6,442 bases of DNA from JBHHYU01 sp046757725. Lineage in GTDB: Bacteria > Desulfobacterota > Binatia > UBA9968. The DNA lies in NCBI GenBank assembly GCA_046757725.1, contig JBHHYU010000131.1, forward strand, positions 1 through 6,442, written 5' to 3'. The notes beneath the pieces were generated by a model, which was given only the letters and a program-made list of their open reading frames with translations, was not told the origin of the DNA and made no database searches. The position numbers and the translations under genes were made by a program. Position 1 is the stretch's first letter. The number at the start of each line of letters is the position of its first letter. This document shows positions 1 to 6,391 of the stretch, in pieces.

Positions 1-1532
1 ATGACCGGCCCTAGCGGCCGACCGGCCTCTTTTTCTTTCACCAGCCTGCGGGCGAACGACGCCGCCGCGGCGGTTTCTCCGTGCATCACGTAGATCTCGG
101 TGGTCGGCGTTCCTAGAGTAAAGGCGTTGTGGTTGTTGGCCGTGGGGCCGCCCATAATGTAGTGCGCCGCCGCAGTCCCTTTGCGCAGCACCACCAGCAT
201 CATCGGTACGTTGGTCTGCTCGATCGAGTAGATCAACGATTGTCCGAGCCCTAACAGCTCGGCCTTTTCGGCATAGTCGCCCACGTCGATCCCCGAGGTA
301 TCTTGAAACCAAATGATGGGGACTCGGTCTCTTCCGCACAGCGTCACGAACTCATTCATCTTGATGAGTCCCTGCCGGTAGAGCTTGCCGCCGATTCCCT
401 GATAGGGCGCGTATTCCGGGTACCCTTTCGGCAAGAAACCCTGCCGGTTGCTGATCGCAGCCACCAGCAGGCCGTTGATCTTCACCAGTCCGGTATAGAC
501 CTCGGGTCCATAGTCGGGCCTGAATTCCATGTGCTCGCTGCCATCGGTGAGTCGGGCCAGGACCTCGTCGAAACTGTAGACCATCTTTTGGTTGAATGGG
601 ACGAGGCAATCGATTTCACCGGGATCGAATCTCGGCTCCCTTGGCTCCGCCACCCGGAAGAACTTCGGGTCGTAGGCGGGCATCGCTTTCATCAACTCCT
701 TCAACCCGTCCAGAACCCCTTCTTCCGTCTCGAACACCGCCTTGAAGAACCCCGTGGAATCGTAGTGGATCTCCGCGCGGCCGGGCGGTGCTCCCTTAAA
801 ATCCTTAGTAGCGCTGATAATCGCTTCAGCCCCTTCCTCGTCAAAAAAACCCTTGGGGCTGAGACCGCTGACGATGCCGGCGCCGCCGACGGCGATGTTG
901 CAATTCTTGTGAGCCAGCAGGTAGGTCGGGCTGATGCCTTGATAACCTCCGCCGGCCGGGTTCGTACCCCAGATGCCGGCCAGTACCGGAATACCCAGTT
1001 TTTCCAGCTCGGCGTGGCGAAAAAAGGTCGTCCCGCTGCCGCGCCGGTTCGGATAGACTTTCTCCTGCTCCGTTAGCTTGACGCCGCTGCAGTTGACCAA
1101 CCAAACGACCGGAACGTTGAGTCGCTTGGCCATATCGGTAACTCGCAATATATTATCCGCTTGGCCGGCAATCCAGGCGCCCGCCATCACCTTGTTGTCG
1201 AAGCCGATGACAACGGCCCATCGGCCGCTGATCCTACCCAGCCCGTCTACGACACCGGTGGTTCCCGACTCTTCGTTTTCCGGGTCGTAAAGGGTATGCA
1301 GCGGGCGCCAAGTACCCGCATCGAGGAGGTACTCCAGCCTCTGATAAACAGTCCATTCACCTCGCTTCTTCAGCACCTCGGCCGGCAGGCCGGCCTTCTT
1401 GACTTTTTCCACCGCCTCAGCGATTTCTTCCTCCGCGTTTTTGATTTGCTGGACGTTCTCCCGCATCCTCTGCTTGAGGCTGTCGGACAAAGGCTTCCCG
1501 AATTCCGTCATCTTTTCAAAGTAGGGTCGCAT
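1..1532 (-). CDS. gcdA: Glutaconyl-CoA decarboxylase alpha subunit (carboxyltransferase), C-terminus cut by window edge
   Basis: The minus-strand frame from ATG 1532 stays open to position 1, giving 510 codons; by comparison with the roughly 587-residue Acidaminococcus GcdA about 75 C-terminal residues are missing. It begins MRPYFEKMTEFGKPL, like GcdA, and carries the carboxyltransferase (PF01039-type) blocks: KVYPNRRG ending near residue 164, the glycine-rich GTNPAGGGY at 189-197, GIGGKLYRQG at 379-388, and LRKGTAAAHYIMGGP at 449-463. In the family this subunit moves the carboxyl group of glutaconyl-CoA onto a biotin carrier, releasing crotonyl-CoA; a membrane subunit (GcdB) then decarboxylates biotin and exports Na+. 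Those partners are not visible and may lie beyond the left edge, downstream. The upstream dehydrogenase would supply its substrate. Related methylmalonyl- or propionyl-CoA carboxyltransferases are possible, but the motif set fits GcdA best. No frameshift was found at the points where I checked the frame. Confidence 0.9.
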   Translation of the reverse strand, partial: MRPYFEKMTEFGKPLSDSLKQRMRENVQQIKNAEEEIAEAVEKVKKAGLPAEVLKKRGEWTVYQRLEYLLDAGTWRPLHTLYDPENEESGTTGVVDGLGRISGRWAVVIGFDNKVMAGAWIAGQADNILRVTDMAKRLNVPVVWLVNCSGVKLTEQEKVYPNRRGSGTTFFRHAELEKLGIPVLAGIWGTNPAGGGYQGISPTYLLAHKNCNIAVGGAGIVSGLSPKGFFDEEGAEAIISATKDFKGAPPGRAEIHYDSTGFFKAVFETEEGVLDGLKELMKAMPAYDPKFFRVAEPREPRFDPGEIDCLVPFNQKMVYSFDEVLARLTDGSEHMEFRPDYGPEVYTGLVKINGLLVAAISNRQGFLPKGYPEYAPYQGIGGKLYRQGLIKMNEFVTLCGRDRVPIIWFQDTSGIDVGDYAEKAELLGLGQSLIYSIEQTNVPMMLVVLRKGTAAAHYIMGGPTANNHNAFTLGTPTTEIYVMHGETAAAASFARRLVKEKEAGRPLGPV

Positions 1533-1548
1533 GAATGTTGGTTCTAAA

Positions 1549-1555
1549 CCTCCTT
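1549..1555 (-). promoter_or_regulatory. Shine-Dalgarno of gcdA with long spacer
   Basis: The minus strand reads AAGGAGG here, a near-perfect Shine-Dalgarno sequence, but 16 nt separate it from the ATG at 1532, longer than the usual 5-10. No ATG, GTG or TTG in frame lies closer, and the protein start aligns with known GcdA, so I keep this start. Confidence 0.6.
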
Positions 1556-1603
1556 AGATTCTTACCTTTTAAATGTTCAACAGGACCACTTCAACAAACT
1601 TGA

Positions 1604-1682
1604 TCGCGCCAAGACGCCAAGAGCGCAAAGAAAGATATTTTACTATTTCTCGGAACTTGGCGTGCTTTGCGTCTTTGCGCGA
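1604..1682. repeat. Intergenic imperfect inverted repeat (CGCCAAGACGCCAAG / CTTTGCGTCTTTGCG type)
   Basis: The left arm (1604-1630) and the reverse complement of the right arm (1656-1682) match at 22 of 27 positions, with a 25-nt AT-rich loop. Each arm is built from short repeating units of the form CGCCAAGA or CGCAAAGA. From memory, similar CGCAAAGACGCAAAG hairpins recur between genes in many bacterial genomes and are often mis-annotated as small proteins; the frame at 1573-1791 is of that kind. Copies elsewhere in this genome cannot be seen. It lies in the spacer between the dehydrogenase gene and gcdA, so it would be transcribed if the two are co-transcribed. In the minus direction no U-run follows it, so it is not a classical terminator for the operon. 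Confidence 0.7.
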
Positions 1683-1715
1683 GTCATCTTTTTTTCGATT
1701 CCCTAATCCAAACTT

Positions 1716-1740
1716 CAAAGAAAGATTTCAAATTTCTTTG
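1716..1740. repeat. Short AT-rich inverted repeat after the dehydrogenase stop
   Basis: CAAAGAAA (1716-1723) and TTTCTTTG (1733-1740) form a perfect 8-bp stem around a 9-nt loop, only 7 bp past the dehydrogenase stop codon. It is AT-rich and has no U-run in the minus direction, so it is more likely a 3'-end stabilising or processing hairpin than a strong terminator. Confidence 0.35.
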
Positions 1741-1747
1741 CTTAGTA

Positions 1748-2899
1748 TCATCGATTTGCCTTCTTGTACCCGAGGGCATCTTGGGCAATGATGAGTTTTT
1801 GGATGTTGGATGAGCCCTCAACGATCTGGTAAGACTTGGCATCACGCAAATAGCGCTCCACAGGAAACTCTGTTGAGTAACCGTACGCCCCGAGTATTCG
1901 AACGGCGGCGTCAGCAGCGAAGGCAGCCGCCTCGGCTGCAGCATATTTGGCTATAGAGGTCTCGAGGTTGTACGGCTTATGCTGGTCGGCCAAGCTGGCA
2001 GCTCGATAGACCAATAGTCGGGCTGCTTCTTCGTTCACCACCATCTGGGCGATGAGATCCTGATTCATCTGAAACTGGCCGATTTTCTGACCGAACTGTA
2101 CTCTCTCGTTAGCGTAGCTAACGGCCGCCTCACGAGAGGCTCGAGCCACCCCTAAGGCACCTGAGGCGCAGCTCAGGCGGGTGTTGTTGAGATGCTTCAT
2201 ACACATTTTAAACCCGGCTCCCGCTTCCCCCACGAGACCCTCCGCAGGGATGTAGAAATCTTCAAAGGTCAGCTCTCCGGTGGGAGAGGCGTGGGCACCG
2301 AGCTTTTCCAGAGACCTGCGACTCACTCCAGGCTGGTTTAAGTCAACATAAAAAGTTGACATGCCCCGATGCTTCTGTGATCTGTCCGTATAAGCAAAAA
2401 CTATAGCCGTATCCGCGACCTGGGCGTTGGAGATCCAGGTCTTGGTTCCGTTGAGGGTGTAACCACCATTTTTCTTAACAGCGGTAGCCCTCATCGCCGC
2501 CACGTCAGATCCGGCGTCGGGTTCGGTAATTGCGAAACAGCTCAAAGTTTCCCCCGAGATTAGACCGGCGATGTGTTTCTGTTTTTGCTCCTCGTTGCCG
2601 TATTCCAGAAGGGTCACGGCGGGGCCTGCTTGCATATTGATGTAGACTCTAATCGCGCTGTGCACCCGGGCGATCTCTTCCGAAATCAGCGCAAGAGCCA
2701 GAAAACCCAGATTAGTCCCGCCATATTTCTCGGGAATATGACACCCATAAAAACCTAGTTCGCCCATCTTCCGTACGAGGTCTCTCCGGAACGCGTGCCC
2801 TTGGTCATCCTTAGCGGCCGTGGGAGCAATCTCCTTCTCCGCAAACTCACGGGCCAATTCTCGAACGGCAATTAATTCCTCTGACAAGCTCAAGTCCAT
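1748..2899 (-). CDS. acd: Acyl-CoA dehydrogenase, probably non-decarboxylating glutaryl-CoA dehydrogenase
   Basis: This 383-residue flavoprotein has full family length, with N-terminal helical, middle beta and C-terminal helical domains at roughly 5-117, 120-215 and 227-375. Visible motifs are AITEPDAGSD (123-132, dehydrogenase signature 1), KTWISN (153-158), SLEKLGAHASPTGEL (196-210), RVQFGQKIGQFQ (266-277) and VEGSSNIQ (360-367) with the catalytic base Glu361. Arg84 sits where human glutaryl-CoA dehydrogenase has Arg94, which binds the substrate's free carboxylate. Ala77 and Val360 occupy the positions of human Glu87 and Tyr369; as I recall, the Desulfococcus multivorans non-decarboxylating enzyme also has Ala and Val there, and shares the KANR C-terminus. 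Predicted reaction: glutaryl-CoA to glutaconyl-CoA, electrons passing to ETF, product used by GcdA. Its ATG abuts the TGA of the GNAT gene, with only a weak AAAGAGA upstream, suggesting translational coupling. Other short-chain acyl-CoA substrates remain possible. Confidence 0.88.
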   Translation of the reverse strand: MDLSLSEELIAVRELAREFAEKEIAPTAAKDDQGHAFRRDLVRKMGELGFYGCHIPEKYGGTNLGFLALALISEEIARVHSAIRVYINMQAGPAVTLLEYGNEEQKQKHIAGLISGETLSCFAITEPDAGSDVAAMRATAVKKNGGYTLNGTKTWISNAQVADTAIVFAYTDRSQKHRGMSTFYVDLNQPGVSRRSLEKLGAHASPTGELTFEDFYIPAEGLVGEAGAGFKMCMKHLNNTRLSCASGALGVARASREAAVSYANERVQFGQKIGQFQMNQDLIAQMVVNEEAARLLVYRAASLADQHKPYNLETSIAKYAAAEAAAFAADAAVRILGAYGYSTEFPVERYLRDAKSYQIVEGSSNIQKLIIAQDALGYKKANR

Positions 2900-3346
2900 T
2901 CACTTAGTCTCTTTCTGAAAATGTGACATCTTGCCTTGGGCAAATCCGAGGCGGGTGAAAAACTGCCCCATGTCGCTGTCGCTATTCTGGACCAGGGTGA
3001 AAATTGTCTTAATTGCATGATCTTCGGCGGATTCGACAAAATGCTGCACTATTTTCTGGCCTATTCCTTGACGTCGGTAGGCGGGGTCTACGCCGATGAT
3101 CTCTATCCACGCGACGGTTCCCGGAAGACCGAACTCAAGCTCGCCCGCCCGCCCGAAGAGAAAACCGACGACCCGGTTGTCCACCTCAGCTACCAGGGAT
3201 GCCCAATGGGGCCGTATCGCCTCGGACATCTCAATTCTCTTTTCCCAATAGGCTCTGCGTGCGATCCCCGTGACCCGCTCTTCAATGGTGACGATGGTCG
3301 ATAGATCTTCTTTGTCCAGATTCCTTATATCAATAGCCTTCGGCAT
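2900..3346 (-). CDS. GNAT-family N-acetyltransferase (RimI-like)
   Basis: This 148-residue protein is a single GNAT domain of normal length. The acyl-CoA pyrophosphate-binding motif A is IEIIGVDPAYRRQGIG (81-96), containing the R-x-x-G-x-G/A loop as RRQGIG, and motif B is FFTRLGF (129-135). GNAT enzymes transfer an acyl group, usually acetyl, from CoA to an amine on a protein or small molecule in the cytoplasm; the substrate cannot be told from sequence. The ATG at 3346 has a strong GGGAGGAG ribosome binding site 4 nt upstream. Its TGA stop (2902-2900) is directly followed by the dehydrogenase ATG, so the two are almost surely one transcript. That placement suggests a link to glutaryl/glutaconyl-CoA metabolism, for example protein lysine acylation, but this is inference. 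Confidence 0.85.
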   Translation of the reverse strand: MPKAIDIRNLDKEDLSTIVTIEERVTGIARRAYWEKRIEMSEAIRPHWASLVAEVDNRVVGFLFGRAGELEFGLPGTVAWIEIIGVDPAYRRQGIGQKIVQHFVESAEDHAIKTIFTLVQNSDSDMGQFFTRLGFAQGKMSHFQKETK

Positions 3347-3350
3347 AGAA

Positions 3351-3358
3351 CTCCTCCC
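3351..3358 (-). promoter_or_regulatory. Shine-Dalgarno of the GNAT gene
   Basis: The minus strand reads GGGAGGAG four nt before the ATG at 3346. It fixes the start of the first gene in the operon and is far stronger than the site ahead of the downstream dehydrogenase. Confidence 0.7.
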
Positions 3359-3405
3359 TCATGTCCTTTAAAGTTAACTCCGCATCCATTTCCTTTCTTA
3401 AATGA

Positions 3406-3423
3406 GAGCACAAACTGTGCCAA
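3406..3423 (-). promoter_or_regulatory. Candidate sigma-54 (-24/-12) promoter for the GNAT-acd-gcdA operon
   Basis: The minus strand reads TTGGCACAGTTTGTGCTC. The -24 GG (3421-3420) and -12 GC (3409-3408) are separated by exactly 10 nt, as sigma-54 promoters require, and the flanks match the TTGGCAC and TGCT parts of the consensus; TTGC is GTGC here. Transcription would start near 3396, about 50 nt before the GNAT ATG. The core overlaps a 5-bp inverted repeat (GCACA-AAC-TGTGC, 3408-3420), so an operator is an alternative reading. No sigma-54 activator gene is in the window. Confidence 0.45.
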
Positions 3424-3460
3424 GGAACCCCCCATTATCAAAACGGATTTCTCGTTTCTG

Positions 3461-3509
3461 TTTCTCAAAAAGTGTAATCTAGAAAGCATTTCTTCCCATA
3501 AGTGAGAAA
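3461..3509. repeat. Inverted repeat upstream of the candidate promoter
   Basis: TTTCTCA (3461-3467) and TGAGAAA (3503-3509) are perfect 7-bp inverted arms with 35 bp between them. The centre is about 90 bp upstream of the start predicted from the sigma-54-like element, a usual distance for an enhancer-binding activator. The wide spacing and AT-rich arms make chance a real possibility. Confidence 0.2.
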
Positions 3510-4053
3510 ACCGGGGAAGCCTTGAATGTCAGCGCAACCTGGCTAAACGGGTCAGCTCAGCGTTAGGAGTTGTGGAAAACAAGATCAAGAAAAGAGGAGT
3601 AGCCCGGAAACCTTTTTCAGGGGTCAGGGCACAAGGCCAACCGTACCCTTTTCCAGATCATAACGGTGTCTCGTTACCTTATCGAGGTCACCACTCGAAA
3701 AGCATAATAGCATGAAGGGCTCCACGGTAAGGGTCGCATGGATCTCTCCAGGAAGGTAGGGGATGACCAGGCCAAGGGTGCGCTGTCGAACATGTTCCTT
3801 TTACAGTAAGGCGCATCCAGGAACCTTGCCTTGGTCCGTGCGCCGGTAATTAGTAATCTCAGTAACTCCGTGATCCACGCTGTAGAGGGCCCAGCAGGGA
3901 CCAGGATCATGTACGGGGCTCAATGACAGGTATCTGTTTTTAAGAAGCGGTGAGCGGGAATCGAAGAATTCTTGAAGCAGCCACCGGTCAGCTCCCTGTC
4001 GGGAACCACAAGCAGGTGCGGGACGGGCAAGCGGAGCAGCCCTCCTTCATTTC

Positions 4054-4082
4054 ACGGGGCCTAGAAAGTGTGGCCCGTTTTC
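4054..4082 (+). terminator. Terminator-like hairpin on the plus strand
   Basis: ACGGGGCC (4054-4061) pairs with GGCCCGT (4072-4078) with one bulged G and a 10-nt loop, and TTTTCTC follows on the plus strand. No plus-strand gene upstream explains it, and in the minus direction, where the membrane-protein mRNA would end, there is no U-run after the stem. It may end an unseen plus-strand transcript, or be incidental. Confidence 0.3.
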
Positions 4083-4101
4083 TCATGATCACTTGGAAAC
4101 A

Positions 4102-6240
4102 TTACGCATCGGCTTCTTTCAATGTCTTAGGACCAGTTATGACGGCGCACATATAAAGCGCTGCGACAATGAGAAGGAGCGCCTTAATGCCGGTAACAAA
4201 TGTAACTGACTGCAGAAGCCCTCCGACGAGCGCACCAATGAGATTTGCACCAAGGGCCAGATCTTTTCGCTTCTCAGGAGCAAACGACCGAATAAACACA
4301 ATCCCACTAAAAAACATTGGGGCGGTGGTAAGCCCTCCAACGAGCATCGTTTTCTGATAATAGGGAAGAAAGCCAAATTTTGCGAGATCAACGAAATAGA
4401 GCAGAATGCATGACGCAATGAGGCAAACGTAGACCGGTATGATTGGAGTATTTGGAAAGCGCTCGACAAACGTATTAGCGAGGAGGATCATCATTAGAAT
4501 TCCAGAGATGATAACGGCATTGACGTCCCAGGTGTTTCCAAGAACCACTGCCGATTTACTAATATTTTGAACCTCAAGAAGCAAAAATGCAGCCCCGAGA
4601 AAGAAAAAGTGCCAGTGAGATCGATGCCAGGTTGTCAACTGACCTCTCATACCATGCCGCCTTCTTGCACACAAAAACAAAAGCACGAGCAGCAGACCGA
4701 GGAAGTAATAGAGGAGCGGGATGTGTGCTGTACGAAGGTACAAATAGGGCCAGTCATCGACGGTTATTCTTGTTGTATAGGAAAGTTCTATGGGTCTTTC
4801 AGCTTTCCATTGGTCGATGAGGGCCCGGAGGTCCCCATTCGATTCTAGCTGAGATCGAACTGCATTTAGATTGCCAGTGACAAATGCGACACCTCCCGTT
4901 TCCAACGTGCCCTGCGGGATGCGAAAGTAAATGGCTTCTTCTCCAAACACATCACGGAGCACTCGGCCGATTCTATCTGCAATATAAAAACGCTTTGCAA
5001 AGAAGGTTAACACCATAATCCCATCTTCTTTCAGAAGTTCCTTCGCTTTCGTAAGGCTTTCTTTTGTGTAGACGTAGTGATCCAAACGAGCGTTGGTCAT
5101 CGAGTTGGTCGTATGTGAGTCAAGGAGTGCGAGGAGGATGAGGTCGTAACGATCCTTTGACGTGGCAAAATACGAGCGCGCGTCATCATTGATGAGCGTG
5201 ACTCGAGGAGAATCATATGGCTTGGCCGGGTTATATTTTTTTCCGAGTCGGATGACTGCCGGGTCTATTTCAACAGCAGTGATTTGTTTCACATCCTGAC
5301 GGAGTGCCCCCGCAACATCGTTTCCTGCTCCAGTGCCAACGATGAGGACTTTTTCTGGATTTGGGTGCAACAAAAAAGGGAGGTCATAGAGAATTCTCGG
5401 ATCATTCCAGTCAGCCTTATCGACCGAATCAGCAATTCCTTGGAAGGGAAAGTTGTTTACGATGACATTGTACTTGAATGCTTTAATTTTCGGTGGAGCT
5501 GCCATGAGAGATATCTTCTGATACGGCGACCAAAGAAGTTCAAGATAGGCGCGGTCCATGCCCGAGAACCAAGACGCGACAATTATCAGTACGATGAGGA
5601 CTGCATTTCCCTTTTTCTCATCAGGAGTAACATTTAAAAAGCAAGCGCTGAGCGCTCCGACAATGAGAAGCCAAACATACGGCGGCTGAAAAAAAACGCT
5701 CAGAGACACAAACAGCCAGATACCTAGCAAACTCCCCGCAACATTAATTGAATACGCGAGAATTGGTTTTGGATGGTCATCCATAAGTCGTCCCAGGGTT
5801 TGTCCAATCGGAACAAACGCCTCCCAAATGAGAGTCATGAGTGCAAATGTCGCGAGAAGGCCAGCTACAACAGCTACTGTCGTCTCGAGCGGGCTTTTAG
5901 CGAGCATTTCGTCCCATACGACAACATCGCCGGTTGTGCTGAGGAGCAAGCTAATTCTTCTTAACATTTCTCTTGAAAACGGAATGCTGAGAAGAAGAGT
6001 CAACATGAGGAGTGGTCCGAGCGTTTTTCGAATTTTTATCGGTTGCCTGCAGGTGAAGCAGCCCATTCCTAATCCGAGGAAACACACAACGAGAACCGTA
6101 TTCTGAAGGTAGGCGAAAATGTTAATTTCTGTTCCGACCCAGCGTATTAAGAGCAGCTCGAGATAGAGTCCAAAGACACTGATGAGAAAGAGCGAAAGAT
6201 TTTTGTTTGTTGGGCCTAATTTTTCTTTGGTTTCCGCCAT
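4102..6240 (-). CDS. Membrane-embedded spermidine-synthase-like protein (TM - SAM-binding domain - TM)
   Basis: This 712-residue protein has about six or seven hydrophobic helices at the N-terminus (roughly 15-225), a soluble spermidine-synthase-like Rossmann domain (about 255-500) and about six or seven helices at the C-terminus (about 507-702). The nucleotide-binding loop is VLIVGTGAGND (298-308), followed by the acidic AVEIDP (322-327), and NDDAR (351-355). The usual catalytic block YDxIIxDxxDP is here YDLILLALLDS (365-375): the first Asp is Ala371, the second is kept as Asp374. TVDDWPYLYL (493-502) and FLLLEVQNI (552-560) resemble motifs of the membrane-fused members of this family, whose function is not established. 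It probably binds SAM or decarboxylated SAM at the inner membrane; the product is unknown. The ATG at 6240 has only a weak ribosome binding site (ATAAG). The gene stands alone, and sampled lines are about 38-45% GC against about 57% in the left operon, which could point to a separate origin. Confidence 0.82.
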   Translation of the reverse strand: MAETKEKLGPTNKNLSLFLISVFGLYLELLLIRWVGTEINIFAYLQNTVLVVCFLGLGMGCFTCRQPIKIRKTLGPLLMLTLLLSIPFSREMLRRISLLLSTTGDVVVWDEMLAKSPLETTVAVVAGLLATFALMTLIWEAFVPIGQTLGRLMDDHPKPILAYSINVAGSLLGIWLFVSLSVFFQPPYVWLLIVGALSACFLNVTPDEKKGNAVLIVLIIVASWFSGMDRAYLELLWSPYQKISLMAAPPKIKAFKYNVIVNNFPFQGIADSVDKADWNDPRILYDLPFLLHPNPEKVLIVGTGAGNDVAGALRQDVKQITAVEIDPAVIRLGKKYNPAKPYDSPRVTLINDDARSYFATSKDRYDLILLALLDSHTTNSMTNARLDHYVYTKESLTKAKELLKEDGIMVLTFFAKRFYIADRIGRVLRDVFGEEAIYFRIPQGTLETGGVAFVTGNLNAVRSQLESNGDLRALIDQWKAERPIELSYTTRITVDDWPYLYLRTAHIPLLYYFLGLLLVLLFLCARRRHGMRGQLTTWHRSHWHFFFLGAAFLLLEVQNISKSAVVLGNTWDVNAVIISGILMMILLANTFVERFPNTPIIPVYVCLIASCILLYFVDLAKFGFLPYYQKTMLVGGLTTAPMFFSGIVFIRSFAPEKRKDLALGANLIGALVGGLLQSVTFVTGIKALLLIVAALYMCAVITGPKTLKEADA

Positions 6241-6292
6241 CTTATAGCCCGTTTTTTATTGCTTCCTTAGAGTTCCCCCCCGCAAAATTAGG

Positions 6293-6344
6293 CACGATAG
6301 TACACGATAGCCCGATAGGGTCAGGTAACATGAAAAAAGGGTCA
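6293..6344 (+). repeat. Clustered short repeats ahead of the IS110 transposase
   Basis: CGATAG occurs three times (6295-6300, 6305-6310, 6313-6318), the first two as CACGATAG spaced exactly 10 bp. AGGGTCA occurs twice (6318-6324, 6338-6344), 20 bp apart. Helical-turn spacing would suit protein binding sites or recombination-end sequences, but the units are short. Confidence 0.35.
6297..6324 (-). promoter_or_regulatory. Weak candidate promoter for the membrane-protein gene
   Basis: On the minus strand CTGACC (6324-6319) and TACTAT (6302-6297) are 16 nt apart and each match 4 of 6 consensus positions of a housekeeping promoter, with TG just before the -10. It lies about 57 bp ahead of the ATG at 6240. 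Such matches are common by chance, and this area may belong to the insertion sequence. Confidence 0.2.
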
Positions 6345-6384
6345 AGCTCCAGTAGGATGGTGGTTATAGCGACCATCGAACCTG

Positions 6385-6391
6385 AAAGGAG
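6385..6391 (+). promoter_or_regulatory. Shine-Dalgarno of the IS110 transposase
   Basis: AAAGGAG lies 8 nt before the TTG at 6400 on the plus strand, an optimal spacing. It supports TTG as the true start, since no ATG in frame is nearby. Confidence 0.6.

Larger units (their letters stand above)
3362..4101. other. Intergenic region without a supported gene
   Basis: These roughly 740 bp separate the ends of two minus-strand units: the GNAT start and the stop of the membrane-protein gene. Short open frames occur on both strands (minus 3910-3674, plus 3950-4156) but have low-complexity translations with no family features, no convincing ribosome binding sites, and the latter runs into the next gene. 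The right part holds several short hairpin-forming stretches: GGTG-CTCG/CGAG-CACC at 3665-3692, a perfect AAGAATTCTT palindrome near 3964-3973, and a terminator-like stem at 4054-4078. It could hold a decayed mobile element or a structured RNA; I recognise neither. Confidence 0.5.

Noticed and set aside
303..1076. A 257-codon open frame on the plus strand
   Set aside because: It lies wholly inside gcdA on the other strand, its translation has no family features, and the minus-strand protein matches GcdA throughout.
1688..1695. T-run following the repeat hairpin on the plus strand, as a terminator
   Set aside because: No plus-strand gene reads into it; both neighbouring genes are transcribed the other way.
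1573..1791. A 72-codon plus-strand frame
   Set aside because: It is a translation of the repeat hairpin and overlaps the end of the dehydrogenase gene; such repeat-derived frames are commonly mis-annotated as proteins.
3408..3420. GCACA-AAC-TGTGC as a repressor operator
   Set aside because: The same bases fit a sigma-54 promoter with exact spacing, so I list the palindrome only as an alternative reading there.
3503..3715. An open plus-strand stretch of about 69 codons without a start codon
   Set aside because: A run this long is expected by chance among six frames; nothing in the translation is recognisable.
3674..3910. A 78-codon minus-strand frame in the intergenic region
   Set aside because: No ribosome binding site of note, no recognisable motif, and composition typical of random frames.
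3950..4156. A 68-codon plus-strand frame
   Set aside because: It runs through the terminator-like hairpin and into the 3' end of the membrane-protein gene, and has no recognised similarity.
5284..5637. A 117-codon plus-strand frame
   Set aside because: It is a shadow inside the membrane-protein gene on the opposite strand.
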